DNA from: Mastigias papua
Taxonomy: Eukaryota > Cnidaria > Scyphozoa > Rhizostomeae > Mastigiidae
Assembly (NCBI GenBank): GCA_964019165.1
Contig: OZ025277.1
Span: forward strand, 3,707,155 to 3,771,154
DNA: 64,000 nt
Reading direction: 5' to 3'
The translations under genes and the position numbers were made by a program. Numbering within the stretch: the first letter of the stretch is position 1; each line of letters starts with the position of its first letter. Below, one piece after another: positions 24,115 to 37,639 of the stretch. A model generated the notes under the pieces. That model searched no databases. It saw nothing but the letters and a program-made list of their open reading frames with translations, and had not been told where the DNA came from.

Positions 24115-27100
24115 TTTAAGAGAGCAATACAAATTAGCACACAGAGTGTTGATAAAAGGGTAATATGGACACTGATTCTCTTTTAGTGACACAAATTAAT
24201 ACAAGTTGGAATAATTTAGAAATAACAACTTGTAACTCTCATCTCTCGTTAAACTTTTAGTAAAACATTTTGTTTCATTTTTGTGTTAAACCTTATTTGT
24301 ACTAAATAAGTAGCTCTTATTGGTTTTATTTTACATTCATGCTAAAGCACAAGTGGGTGGTCTTTTGCTCCTCATGATATTGCCTTGATAGAGTTGTTTA
24401 GTAAGGCCATAGAATAGATTCCGTGGTAGGAGGTCGGCTTGCAAGCTCGCTGATGCAAAATTCTTATATTGGATGTATAGATGAATTGGTACATTGATCA
24501 ACGAATCCAAAGTGAAGATTCGGTTTGGCCACATCCGTCGAAACAAGAAAGGACGCCTTGTGCAAGTTTTTGCCCTACATCACTAGGTCCAACCACCGAC
24601 ATTAGGCAATATCCTCTGTACGGTAAACAAAGGATATTTCAGAGACATGAAAATACTATTTGCAAACGTTCGACAGGCAAATGCTAACAGCTGTATTCAA
24701 ATATTAGCTTACGTCATAACAAATAAAGATTTTACTTGCATTCATTCACTCAGGTAAAAGCCCTGAGAGACCTCAGATAAAATGCTTCTTCGAACATTTT
24801 GCAACTTCCATACAGTAGCGTATCTTGCCAGGCTGCAGGATTGCTAGCTCATAAAAATCTGTCGAATCCGAATCATGGATGGAAAAAATCCAGATTAATC
24901 CAAATTTATAGAACAACAGACTCTCTACTAATCAACGATACCAATCTACAATAACGAAACCTAAGCTACTTGTATATCGAAACCACTGATCAGTGATGGA
25001 AAACTTTCTCTCCAATTCCTCACTGGGAAATTGTTGGTTATTGGACTTATTTTTAAAGTGAACTTTGTGAAAACAGAGAATTTGTCTGATACGTCCAGAA
25101 GTCAGCCATACTTTCAAATCCAAACAGTATTTTCCAAGCCAAACAATTTGAACTATCAAAGCCAACTGTTTTCGTACATCAATGTGGTTTAAAATATAAC
25201 TGCAAATACTCCAAATCTGCAACATGTAATATGCAAAGTCGAAAGTTGCAATCTAGGCTTTTCTAATTACGCATTTCTTGTTTGAAAATTGTAAGATTTT
25301 CTGATTGCTATATAATGCATGCCAAAGCCGTTGGTCTAGAAATGATACAGATTCAATTTGAAATGTCGTTTTTCTGGCTTTTGGCAACTACAAAAGTAAT
25401 CCCTCTTCTTAGATTATAGTTTTCATTTCTTTCAATAAAGATCTCTTTCATAAAACATGGATTCAGGTCTTCTTTGATTTTATATATTTCCAACATAATG
25501 CTCCTCTCTCTGTGAGTATATAAACTTAATATTATGTGCATACATGTTGTCAACCTCCCCCCCCCCCCCCCTATTTCCTTTTTATGCAGAGGTACTCTTT
25601 CCGTCTAAATGCCTCCCTTGTGCATATGTGCTATGTGGCTGTGTTGTGAATGACCCCTACCCAGTGTGTATATAAGGAAGTAGGACCAAACAACTATTTG
25701 CTGGAAACCCTAATTAACTTGCTTGCTAACAGAATGTCTGCAGACCTAGATACCATCTAACTTTCGGTTACCGTACTGATACAGAAACAGACTACGCAGA
25801 ATATTTATTTCAGTAGAACAAATCCTAAAATTTTTGCTTAGTGTTCGGATTAAATGCGATTTTGAGACGGAAACGGGGAATCATACTTGTTTGCAAACTA
25901 CACAAATAGCGCTGTATTTAAGGTTGGATTTGATGTGGCGCCATTTCATTTGTCAACCTTAGTTAGTTTGCTATTTGAGTAAAGGAGACGAAGAGTACTT
26001 CAATGTTGGTAGGTTAAATTATGCATTTCTCTATTAAATGAAACGCAATTTAAGAACGATGTTGATCTTGTATATGCCTACACTATTTTGTCCAAGAATC
26101 CAAAAGTATTCATTTATCAAAGTTTCACCTCAGAATGTAGCAACATTCATTCGTGAAATTATAACTTAGTCTGAAAGTTTGGAAATAATGAGTAAATACC
26201 CAACTGATTATCTAGTAGCCATAAAAACCAGTTTATCTAACGTCGTCTTGGCGGAATTGACAAAATGTTACGGCTTAATGTCAGCATTCGGTTGTATGTA
26301 ACATGTAATGCCTTGAAGGAGTGGAGGCAGAAAATGGAAGTATTGAAATAAATGTTCGAGGCTTTTGGACGTAAAGAATTGAATTGATCTTATCATATGT
26401 CTTCTCAAACGTTTTGGAAGATACGTTGAAACTTACATAAGTCGCTACATCAGAGGTTGAACGAGGACCTTACAAGTAAAAAGTGATTTGGGAACAAAAC
26501 TGGTGTGTGTTCTGACATTTTGGCAAATTTGCATGAATCAATAGATTATATGCTAAGCAAGGACTGAAGCCTAGTTGCGGGTGAAGTGGGTTGGGGACTG
26601 AAATGGGTGTATCATTATCGTGTGCTTCTGAGCTACAGTATTGGGAGGAATTGTAAATCGTAGGGAGCCATGCTTCTTACAACTGACAGATTGTTTTAAG
26701 AGAGTATTCCATGAATTCACATAAATTCATCTTACTGATTTGAATAGAAGATATACGTACATTGCTGACTGTTATCCATCGTGTCGCCCTCACAGTTAAA
26801 TAATGAAGAGCTGGCCGGTATAGCGAGACGGACGAAAAGTATACAATGAAATTAAAGCAATGGATGAGATTTATGCACAGTTGAGGCGTCACTCTATTCT
26901 GTATAGACTATATCTTAGGTCACTCGCTCTTCATGAGACAAGTTGTATATCCTAGAAATGTGAGAGCACGAAAACTATTCTTAACACAGCTATTGCACAG
27001 GGAGAGCTTGTAGTGACTGGCCTTTTAGGAACACAAAGAACTCATATACCCTGCCGAATGGTAAGATTTTTCAAATTCATTTCCGTAGTGTATATCCTCT

Positions 27101-27392
27101 CTAGAAAGTAGAGCGATTAGAGAGAATCACTGCGAATAACATCGCCATGAGAAACAAATCCAGAGTTTTTAAACACCCTGTTGAGGACTTGGCGGTGAGT
27201 TACTGCTAATATTGCGAGAGAGCTGAAGATGATTCTTGGAACAAGGGAAGTGGCACATATATGCTGATGCTTATGCTCTGAAGAGTGCCAGGCAACACAA
27301 TTTGTAGCATATTTTTTATGCTTGCTTTTCTCAACTTAATCTGCCTATTTGTGTATATTTATATATATACATATTAGATATATCCATAAATG

Positions 27393-27397
<5 letters not shown>
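24115..27397. other. non-coding stretch, nothing recognised
   Basis: Contains a poly-C run at about 25,557-25,571 and short ORFs without family resemblance (24,481-24,687 plus; 24,932-25,225 minus). No exon chain is seen. Confidence 0.4.
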
Positions 27398-27435
<38 letters not shown>

Positions 27436-27470
27436 TTATTTATTTATTTATTTATTTATACATATATTCA
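27398..27470. repeat. TA tract followed by TTTA repeat
   Basis: About 32 bases of TA and then seven copies of TTTA, about 110 bases upstream of the start codon of the secreted-protein gene. Confidence 0.9.
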
Positions 27471-27575
27471 TGCATGTATGTATATTTACATCTGCTATTT
27501 ACTTTTTGATAAGTGGTCTTGCTATAGCAGTAATGCATGAATATCTTCAATCCTCAGCTTGAGATAACTCAGAAA

Positions 27576-30500
27576 ATGAAAGCACTATTCCTCGTCAGAA
27601 ATCTGTTCCTATGCTACTTTATCTCTTCACTGGTATTGTGCTTTGCTCAAGGTGAGTTGACTTAGTTTCTTGCTATATTTGTGCATTATTAGATCTGTTT
27701 CGCAACAAAGTTATTTGTCATACAACTAGTTGCTCCCTTGAATGTAAAATTACTAGCTGTTGAGAAGCAATCTCGAATATCTGGCTGCCTTGTTGTCCTG
27801 GTAGTAAAGTTTCTTCCTATTAAAACTCGAGGTGCACTAGCCAATGAAATGGTAGTCAAATATAGATTTCAGCATAACTCTAATTCAATCTATGTGCCCA
27901 AAGACTGAAATGTAGCTTTACATCTCAAGGCCATTTTACAGCTAAGGTAGAGAATCGGGCAATTTTGCAATCTGACCGTTATTCACTTTGTAGGGCAATA
28001 TTGTGACCTGCACGTTATTCACTTTGTAATTTCAAAAGACCAACATCCTGGAAGAATACATCGGTATGATGATAGAAGAAGCGGGGCTTGCTTGATGGAA
28101 AATTTCCAAGATCACACTACTCTGTGATAAACTTTGGTCACGTCCTGCATGAATGCTTTGGTGATCACGCCCTGTTCCTCCCCATAAGTGTAGGCATAAG
28201 TTCCTGTTGCTTGCTGCTACGTTAAAAGATATTACAACTCCTTTTTTGCATTTACATATAACCTGGCCCTTTGAGGCTAACCATAATGCTGATGCGGCCC
28301 TAGGTGAAAATGAGCTTGACACTTTTGATGTATATATTCAATCCCATAAAGTAGTCGTGGCATTTTGGCCTACTTCGGCTCGGTCCTTGTAATGTGGTTT
28401 AGTAGTTCGCAAGTAATATTTTAAAAGAGCTGCTATCGCAAATTTCAAAAAGTAGTACAAAAGTCATCGTAAGGACTGATGTCCAAACAGGATAAAGGAA
28501 ACTTCAGAGTTTCAACACTATCAAAAGTCTCTATCACAAGTGTGGCCAAGACTGCAGTAATATAGGCACGGAGGTGTAGCATAAAAATAACGATTCTTCT
28601 AAACGCACGTTCATTTTTTGCAAGCATCTTCACATGTACGATGTGCTTTCAGACTTGTTATGGTCGCTTGTGTGTCTAGTGACTGCCCAAAATTTACAGA
28701 CTTAAAACAACATCTTGAAAGCCTGAAATAAGTTGCAATCAGTGGCGTAACTGACAAAAGATGAGGGTAGCACAACTCCCAAGTACCCGAAACTTTAAAG
28801 GTCCCAAAAGGGTCCCACATAATTTTTAAAAGTACAGACATTTTGCACCTATGGACATGCAAAGATTTAGTAAGCCAATATTCCCATTAATGAAATCCCT
28901 GTTGTAAGATACTGTTAGGCTATACCATATTTTTTTTAGATTTCTGTTAGATTAGATCTTAGATACTGTTTTTGCCTAGATTTGGGAAAGCATTCTAGGC
29001 TTGAAAAGCCCCCAAGCAAAATACTCATATGGACCACAAGCCATTCTGTTGCACCATTGGTAGTGATGACAAGAATTGAATTGCAATTTACTTGCATTGG
29101 CACAAATCTTAAGCTAGGCGCGCAACTGAGGGGTGGGTCCTGGGGGTCTAGACTTCTGCGTTTTTTCTCAAAATGGTTAAAGTGTCCTTTTTCTTGGAGC
29201 ATTTTGAAACTGTTTATTGTATCTTTTTTATGTAGATCTGCATATAATCTTTTGCTACATATGAAAGTACAGAAATCCTAAAGCTTCCTGTAGGACTTTT
29301 ATTGTTTCTATATTTAAAAAGCATTATTTCAAGATACAACCTTTCTAGAAATGTTTAGTGTGCCCTTAAAAAATTCTTAGGTGTTGTAAGCACACTCTTC
29401 ATAGTAATGTATCTTTATTATAGGAAATTTATTTCAAAACAATGACAGGGAAAGAAACAAAATCAATTCAGATCAAATGATCCTTTGCCGAAAAGGGGCA
29501 AATAGTGGGTCCTTTGGTACTTGCTGGTCTGCACGGGGATGCTATGTGAGCCAGATTTATGAGCATGGAACAAAGACCTCTATAATGGTAACATATGGCT
29601 GCATTAGGAGTACCGAGGTAACATGCACTACTCTTCTTTGATTTCCTCTATACTTGACTAGAATTGTTATCACGACAAGAAATCGGTTCTGATAAATACT
29701 TACGAGTCTTCAAAATGAGCAGAATATTTCGAAATATATGCATTTAAAAATAATATACTGGTGTTAAATTCTCTGAATGAGCTTCGGCAAGGAGATTTTT
29801 GCTATATTTTGAAAGCACTTGCCTCTACTCAGCAATGTCCATTAAACTTCAATCTCCAACAAATCATTCATGGTTGATATTTATCACAATATCGCTGCAT
29901 GATATGATTATTTTATACACAATATCATATGTACACAGCAAATAGTATCAAGTACATTTGTTTCAATGCTTATATTAATCTCCATTTAATTCATACTGGC
30001 GGTTCTGGCTGAAAATATCGTGTGATTTCCTTGGTCAGCTCTCATACCTTCCAGAACTGGACTTGAATAATATCGACTCACATGCCTTATTAAACTTACT
30101 TCTCTACGGCAGCCTAACACTTGATAAAAGCGATAATCGAACAATTTTAGAGTCGTCAATAGCATACATTAAAGCTACGATCAGGCTTAACTAGTTTTTA
30201 TTTCCTCTTTTGTTATAATCAGCGACTTCCCTCTTGTTTGAATTGCATTAAATTAGCTCTCTGTGAACCATGGCATCAATTGTAGCACTCAGATCATCAA
30301 ATTGGCACAGGTACAACAGGTTTGTTACCAGCACCTTTTATCTTAATCATTTATTGTGAAGCTGGTGCATATCGGCGCCCTGCTAATGAGATGGTGCTGT
30401 GGTACACAGGTCTCTTCGTTGTTTTTCTATTTCTTTTGTTTTCATGCATGTTTCAATGAATTGTTAATGCTGCTCGTAGTCAGAACCAGACACTTTTATG

Positions 30501-31112
30501 CTCATTTCTGCTACGAGTGGCATAGAAAATTGTAAACTTAAAATTTAGCTCAATTTATCTATAGAAAAAAATTTCGTGTGAGACTATCTAGATATATTGT
30601 AACATTGAAGGCCCGGCCCGTGGCGTGGCGAAGGACTTTTGAGTTGGGGAACGGTATAGCAAAGAAATAAACTGACAGATATGAACAAGGCACTATAGTT
30701 ACTGACAAGACGTCATAATTACCAATAAGCCATGCTCTATTAACAACAAGCAAACAATTTCTCTACTTGATGGCTTCTGCAAAAGTGTGGGGGGGGGTGA
30801 CTTCCTCACACCTCAACGTAGGCACGCCTGGAAGGCCCTGCAAGTAAAGTAAATCGTAAATTGCAGCAACTATATCTTTAAGATTTGCTTACCATGTATG
30901 ACGCGATAGTTTCTTCTATCTTTCAGTCGTTTCATCATTTCTTAACCTGTGGGTTCAACTACAGGAAGAATTGCAGTACAATATTTCATTATGGAATGGG
31001 ACGTGTCCGAGTCATGTCCTACTGCTGCGGAAAAACACTCTGTAACAAGATAATACCAACAATACCTGGAGAGAACTGGATAAACTGTGAGTATGATAAA
31101 TGTAGCTTCTAA
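27576..31112 (+). CDS. secreted three-finger (Ly6/activin-receptor ectodomain-like) cysteine-rich protein
   Basis: Three exons give 137 residues. Exon 1 (27,576-27,651) encodes a signal peptide, MKALFLVRNLFLCYFISSLV followed by LCFAQ, and ends in a GTGAGT donor. Exon 2 (29,424-29,617; acceptor TTATAG, donor GTAACA) carries ILC, GTC, RGC and YGC cysteines. The last exon is best taken as 30,969-31,112, from acceptor GGAAG, which alone restores the frame; the neighbouring CTACAG acceptor at 30,964 would not. It encodes NC, then YCCGKTLCN, then two more cysteines before the stop. The C...GC...C...CC...CN pattern is the three-finger fold of Ly6/uPAR proteins and TGF-beta receptor ectodomains. No transmembrane segment, GPI signal or kinase is seen, so it is probably secreted and may bind a ligand; the function is inferred only. 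A possible extra exon at 30,223 opens in phase but reaches a stop after 20 codons. Confidence 0.65.
27652..29423 (+). other. intron 1 of the three-finger protein gene
   Basis: GT-AG intron of 1.77 kb. It contains a sequence at about 28,740 resembling the CAGTGGCGTAAC-type end of hAT-like repeats. ORFs inside it on either strand are not supported. Confidence 0.6.
29618..30968 (+). other. intron 2 of the three-finger protein gene
   Basis: 1.35 kb, donor GTAACA. It holds a diverged copy (30,610-30,760) of the dispersed repeat seen at 17.8 kb and a run of nine G at about 30,790. An open segment beginning after ATAATCAG at 30,223 encodes LPSCLNCIKLALC and stops; it could be an alternative terminal exon. 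Confidence 0.5.
30610..30760 (+). repeat. dispersed repeat, copy 2
   Basis: Diverged match to 17,830-17,965 in the same orientation, lying in intron 2 of the three-finger gene, while copy 1 lies in the SMIM15-like intron. Confidence 0.6.
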
Positions 31113-31208
31113 TTGCTCAATATGTAATGACGTTCACACCTCCTGTTGAAATTGAACTTATAAATGAACAACTGCGCTTCATTTTTCAGGGCCTTGCCTT
31201 TTCAACAC

Positions 31209-31214
31209 AATAAA
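31209..31214 (+). terminator. possible polyadenylation signal AATAAA
   Basis: AATAAA about 97 bases downstream of the stop codon of the three-finger gene. Position and context are plausible; usage is unverified. Confidence 0.4.
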
Positions 31215-33359
31215 AAAATTTTATGGGTTCAATCGTGGACTTTTCAGGTTCCTTCGATAAATCTACAGGGCACATACTAGAATCTTCAGCATAATGTGAT
31301 CGTGGGCCTACTTGCCGCAATCCAGCGTTAAACTCAGCAAGAGTATTAGCAAGCCAGGGTGTATGTTTTCAAAGTATTTACACCTAACCAATTTGGTCCG
31401 CTAGGCAGCAAAATTTTGCAAGGGATAGATGGGAAAATACGGTCTTTCCTTCGGCTTGCTAAGCAACACTTTCGAGATAGAGTTATCTTATGTGGCTCAA
31501 GCTTCCACTGTATCACAGGCCTTAATGTCTGCATATAAATAGGCTGCCAGCTTGGAGCTCCCTTCAATCCACCAATACGATTTTTGCTGCTCTTACTTTA
31601 ACGTATCCTTGAATGTGCTTCGCAGGGGCATGATTTTTACTATATTAAATAAGGACTTTGCGAGTTGATCTTTGATCTTGATATTGTGTAACTTTCGTAA
31701 AACCTTCATAAAACTGATAATCTGTGCAACAAATTATTAAACATGAATTATAATAAATCATTACAATCTTATCTCGTTTTCTTAAATCTTCATATAAACT
31801 GACTTTACATTGATTTTTAGAATGCAAGCTACACCGTTGATGTTCAATCTTCATGTTTGATTGGGTGCTCAGAGAGATCATGTGTGATGAATATTAACAA
31901 CCTTTGAGCTCGTTCCTTTGGCATAACTTTAGGTTTCATATCCTGCATAGTATTTAACCGTATTTATTCATCGAGAGAACATACTGTCATTTTAGCATTG
32001 TCCTGAATAACTCGGAATTTATCTTTGCCACGACTGGTTCTTTTTCAAGTAACTTCTCTTCTTTAGCGTTTCATCTCTTACAGTTTGAAGTACTATTGAT
32101 AGTATTGTGAGGATTTTTATTGCATGACTGAAGTTGGAAAGCTGTTCTCGATAAGATAAAACTATGCAAAAATATACAGCATTTCAAACTGTTAATAAGT
32201 AAACGATTATGTAAAAAACAAATGTGCCTACACGGCTTGCAGCTATTAGTAACAGTTTCAATCATACAATCTCTGTTTCTTGTATGAATGATCAACACTA
32301 CCGTAACATTAAGCAAGGTTATGATGACTGCTATTTTCCCCCAAATAAAAACCATAAAGGGTCGCAAACTAAAACTATTTTTCTGCTATCCATTTTACAA
32401 TGGTTTCCACCGATAATCAAATAAATGTTAACAAAAATCTGCTACTGGACCAGACATAAGATCCATTGCTAAGAAAGGTAAATTTATTTAAAAGATAGTA
32501 AACAGTCATTAAATCACTCTAGATCCTTCTCTTTTACCTGCGTAATCAAGTGAATAAATTGCTTTGAAAAAGCATGAGTTTTTGGTGAAGTCACACAATC
32601 TGAGTTTCAGCAAGGCTGATACCACTCAGAGTATAAATGTATGCCTTGTATAACATCAGCATCAGTATGACTAACAGAACATCAAATTACTGTTTGCTTC
32701 TATATTCCTGCTCTTAGAGAGAAAATTGAGTTAGCTATGGCAAAATGAAGGTTCTCTAGCCTTACCCTCTTTTGAAGAAACTACAAGATCGATTGCCTTA
32801 TAGCACGTTTGTCTGCAGTAATCTCTGTCTGTGACGTAATACCCTGGAATGGCTGATAGAGAATCAAATCTAGGGCACTAATGTCGGCATATGCATTCAG
32901 TTCTCTTGATGTGCCAAGTTCACTTTTACCAATCTTCCATGCGTTGTGAGATTCTATTTTTGGATTTTTCTGAGGCCAATGTAATGTACGGTTTCCTAAA
33001 GACAAATCATGGTTACAGCTACCCTAAAGCCACCTGGCCTCCACCAGCCCTGATTAGCTTGATTAACAGACTATCGATTATTTCGTTACAAGTCTTAGAG
33101 GTAAAATACTCAGAAGAGTTCTAAACCAGCCTACCAGAGACGGTAGACGCTCCAAAACCACTGTACAAATTCTGCCTATGATTTGAAAGAAACTTTTCAT
33201 GCGGTAATATGATATCGCTTGTAATCCATAGCTAATTTATATGACAAATACTTTACTTATATAGACCATAGCTTAGTTTTAAACATGAGCGAGGCAAACT
33301 CCAAACATCAAGATTATCAGAAAGCTCCAAATAGCTCAAGTACATTTCTAAATGAAGTA
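31215..33359. other. non-coding stretch, nothing recognised
   Basis: Short ORFs on both strands (for example 31,346-31,567, 32,071-32,367 and 32,891-33,124) lack domains. No repeat structure is obvious. Confidence 0.4.
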
Positions 33360-34260
33360 GACCCAGGTGAGACATATGACCTATTGATAGAGATAAATCA
33401 TCTGGTTTATATGGTATACCACATAAGATTGTTAAAATTAAATGTGATTATATGATACAATAGTTACTCCTTGTAGAATATTATGGAGTTAAAAGCATTC
33501 GGCTTTCCTGGTTTCAGCCGTATCCTTATTCAAGAAAACAGTTTGTTAAACTTGGAGAAACACTTTTTCGTCTGAACTAGTTCAATGTGAAGTTCCACAA
33601 CGTAGTGTTCTTGGACTTTTACTGTTTCTTGTTAATATAAATAGCATTCGAGCATCCTCTTGTGAATTAGATTTTGACTTATTTGCTGATGATAACTGTA
33701 TGTTCAATTGTAATATAAGATACGATGTTTTGGAGGCAAGGTTAAATATGGACTAGGTAAAGTATCTGATTCGTTAATAGCTATGGTTCCAAGAATACTT
33801 AATTCAATCTTTATTATGTTCTTTATAGACTATGATCTTTTAGTATGGGGTTTGCAGCAAAGATACATCTGAAGAATCATGAATTTTAAAAGAAGAAGCG
33901 ATCCCTGTGATTCGATGCTCCAAAAGTACTATCTATTTATTTCTGATATGTATTTCGGAATACTACCTATATCTGATATAATTTTACTGAACGAAGCTAA
34001 ATGTATATGGATATTTTGCCATAGTAAATTGCCATCTTATATATCTGATATTTCCAAAACTGAGCAACTGTTTAACTCAAATTAAAGAAGCACATCTCAA
34101 CTGGATTTGCCATATTACAAAACAGCAATTGGACAGAGGTTCATTGCATATAATGGAATCAAACTATTGAATAACAAAATTCAACAAATATGCGCTCAAA
34201 GCCAAATATCTGGCCATTCCTTCATGATTACAAAACCTACTTGTTATCTTTTTTGAGTGC
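33360..34260 (+). pseudogene. decayed LINE reverse transcriptase and 3' end
   Basis: In broken plus frames, in order: DKSSGLYGIPHKIVK (near 33,400); YYGVKSIRLSWF and RKQFVKLGET (33,480-33,560); VPQRSVLGLLLFLVNIN (33,590-33,645); LFADDN, an intact-looking active-site box (near 33,680); ISDIILLNEAK and SKLPSYISD (33,970-34,050); and GQRFIAYNGIKLLNNKI (34,130-34,185). This is the canonical order of a CR1/L2-type LINE ORF2 from mid reverse transcriptase to the C-terminus. Internal deletions, frameshifts and stops make it non-functional. Confidence 0.85.
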
Positions 34261-34814
34261 GCTGAGTTGAGTTGATTTATAGTTTTATTGCATTCAACTA
34301 GATTTAGTTACACTTACATTTAACTATGTTAAAGTGTTATATCTGGTTATATTTAGTTAAGCTGTTGCTTTTCGTTCGTTTGTTTTCATATTTTCTTTTT
34401 TACTTCAGTGCATTATCATATTATTTGCCATCAAATTTTGAATACCTTATTAACATCCCCTCATTTACAGATGAAATATCTAAGTAAACAGCTACTTGGG
34501 TTACCTACTATAAAGTAACTGAAAAGTCCGTCCTATTTAGTTAAGTGAAATTTCCTTGAGCTTAAGTCTTGAAATCTCAAAAGCCCTTAAGCCTGGATAG
34601 TCTCTTGTAAACTTCTTCTTAATGACCCTAAAGCAAAATTGATATTGGAAATGTGTTCGTGTATTTTTGGTAGGACAACTATTTTAATAATTATATCGCA
34701 GTTGTATCCCTTTGTAGGTAGCAGTCATATATTATGATTCATTTTCAGTTTTCATTTTCTTCAAGACAATTACTGTCAGAAATCATTTACAGAAATTACG
34801 CGTGGATTTGCCTA

Positions 34815-35334
34815 CTCTCCAGTCCGGAATAGAAGGGGGGTGGCAATAAGCGGGGGGGTTGGAAAAAGTCTCAAAGTAAATAAGCGGGGGGGTTGCAATA
34901 AGCGGGGGGGGTGGAAAAGCTCCAAGGTGAATGTCTATGGGGTGGGTTTTTATTAATGGATGTGGACAGAAGACCAACATACGCACTGGATAAAAAACTT
35001 TAACTTTTTTAAAAACAATTTATTGCGTTTATTACATATTTCTAGCATGCTAAAAATGTGTCTATAATCGGCGTTCAGAATGACATCATCATTGGCACAA
35101 CTGTCGGCTGTGTTTTCAGTGCTTCTTGCAGCAATTACGCATTTCACGCTAGCATGTTTTAGCGCAACAAACAGTTCACAACGAGTTACTTTCGACGGAC
35201 AATTCTTGGTCTGGTTGGGAAAATTTCCTCTTGGCTCAAAATTAATAAGGGGGGGGGTTGCAATAAGAATGTCCTGGTGTGCATTTTTTGAAAAAATAAA
35301 TAGTCGGGGGGGACGTCTATTCCGGACTGGAGAG
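34815..35334. mobile_element. poly-G MITE with 19-bp perfect TIRs and TA target duplication
   Basis: The left end is CTCTCCAGTCCGGAATAGA (34,815-34,833); its exact complement is at 35,316-35,334. TA lies immediately outside each end (34,813-34,814 and 35,335-35,336), as expected for Tc1/mariner-type insertion. Near both ends are copies of a motif made of CAATAAG, a run of 7-8 G and TTG or TGG. The internal ORFs are not transposases; the Pro-rich minus ORF at 34,783-34,986 simply translates the G runs. Confidence 0.8.
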
Positions 35335-35336
35335 TA

Positions 35337-37630
35337 CCCAACAGTGGCGTGCAAATGGACTCTTCAGTGGAGCACGTAGCAAAAGATGTTAATTAGACTG
35401 CGTCATCAAAAATGCCATGTAGGTTTGTATGACTTTCTAACTACAAAATGGACAATATAGCACAATACAATAACAATAAAATCACATAACACACAGCCAA
35501 ATAATAAATACAAAACATTTGAGAATTAGTACAAAGTAAACATGGTTGATAGTTTTGAGTAATTCGGCAGTAGACGTCGGAAAACAAAGTAAAATTTGAA
35601 CTTGTATAAATCTTCAGTTTCCTACGCCTTCCAAAAAATTTACCATAAGCTCGACTTATCGTTCTACAGCTAGAGAGTCCTCTGTAAACATAGCACAGAC
35701 ATCACACAGATTTTACCGCATCAGATAAAGATATCTGTTTTTAATGGCTAAACTGTGCAGTGTCACAATTGACAAACTTCTTGTCTTTTGAGATTACCCT
35801 CGAGGTCGAATATTTTTGCTATTTGTCCCTGCCTCTTGCGACCAGAAGCAACAGAACTCGTACAATGTACAGAGTTGAATGATCCGATTTCCATATCTAA
35901 TCAAATCAAAATTTTTCGCTTCTGTCAAAAACTGAGTTCGATTCATTCACTAGGTAACCACCAAAAAGAGCGAGGATGCCACGGAGAATTTAGAATCAGA
36001 TGTCAATTAACTATGGATAGCAAGTAAAAAGAACCAAGTTGTTGATTTTGTCTCACATTTTGCATCAAAAAAGTAAATTTTCTTTTCGGGGCAAAACTAA
36101 TTTAGCAGTGAGTAACACTCAGCTGGGTGGCCTGGTAGCCTCCAGTAGTGTTCAAAATACAATAAGATGCAAAAAATGCAAGGAAGTTCGAAGGGTTCAG
36201 TTTCTAATACAGGTTTCGAGAATCTTTTTAAGTATTTGTTTACGATCACTAGTACTGTCATCCAATGATTTGAAAAGATCCCATGTGTTAAAGCACAAAT
36301 TGTATTTAGATAGCTTCATACCTCTATTGAGTTTACATTATAAAAACCATAAGTAATAAACACAGTTACACTTTGTTTATTTTATATGGTTTCTCATAAT
36401 TTTCGTTATCATATAAATATCATATAAATTAAACAGAATGTAAGTAAGTTAATTATTTATGGTGGTTTATAATGTGAATTATTTAAAGGTATGAAGCTAC
36501 ATAAATACATTTTCAAAGTATACTTGTTTCCCTAGAAGGGACTTGATCATATCTCTGCATTTTATAACGATTATTCTAGAACCTATTTGCTTCTGAAATA
36601 TTTTACATTCAAGGTGTTCTTTGTACTTATAGATTTTGAAGCAATTTGCAGTCCCAGGTGTCCCAAGTAATGTTGCTCTTGTAGCCAAGTCTAGCCAAGT
36701 CTCAATTGTAGGAGTCTGGAAGCTAATTGGCGCGAAATTGTGCTTTTACAGAATGTCGTCATCAATAGCATTTGGTATTACATACAGGATAGAACAGGAT
36801 AGATTCATCTTACGCCAAACTGATAATGTCAAGCAATTCAACGATTGTTTGCTGCTCAACTTCACCCTCATGCATACTTAACTTTCTCAGTGGAATCAGC
36901 CAGAAAGGTTTGTTTAATAGCCAACGTTTCGTGCTATAACGCTAATTTAAGCATAATTTCCTAAAAGGATATCCATCGAGTTCCCTTTTTTGGACAGAAC
37001 ATGATTGCTTTACAATAGACCCACGCTTTCATTATAGAGCGAAAATTCATACTAGTTTATTCCAGCTTGTATACTTATATAACAGATCTTCTACAGCACC
37101 TACAAATCGGAAAAGAAGCACCTCCTGGCAGGGAAATTTCTTTTTAACATTGGTTCTATTTTCAGACAGTTGGCTTGAGTTTTTCATTTATAGCACTATT
37201 TGACTATTTGTTCAAAATGAGTGTCCCGGCATAGAGACGTAGGGGGCATTTGGAAGGTTGAGGGACACGTGAGTTGAAGAGAATAGCCATCGCGTATGTG
37301 CAAAAACAATAATCCTAAAATGATTTGCGTTTCGGCCATAGGACAACATCTTATTACAAATCCAGAATGCGCCAAAACATATACAGACGATAATTTTCGG
37401 AGCATTGGGCAAACAAGATCGTCCTTTCATTTAGGTGTTTTGGAATCGGTTTACATTAAGACTCAAAACCCAGTCTTGTGTAAACAAAAAGAGTTCGTCT
37501 TTTCACTTGGACTCTTCAAGTAAACAATGGTGAATAGGTGCTAATTGGCCAATCATAGGGCCAAATAGACGCATTATTCATCATATCACGTGCACCCGCA
37601 TCTGGCTATATATTTCAGTTCACCTTTCGG
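35337..37630. other. non-coding stretch, no gene supported
   Basis: ORFs at 35,788-36,027, 36,039-36,356 and 36,636-36,881 were read. The last begins with a PGVPSNV-like string recalling a fibronectin III strand, but it is too short and lacks the core tryptophan/tyrosine pattern. No splice partners were found. Confidence 0.4.
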
Positions 37631-37639
37631 TCGTTATCC

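Noticed and set aside
36636..36881. Possible fibronectin type III fragment (PGVPSNV-like start)
   Set aside because: Only one short strand-like resemblance; the core aromatic residues are absent and no splice partners could be found.
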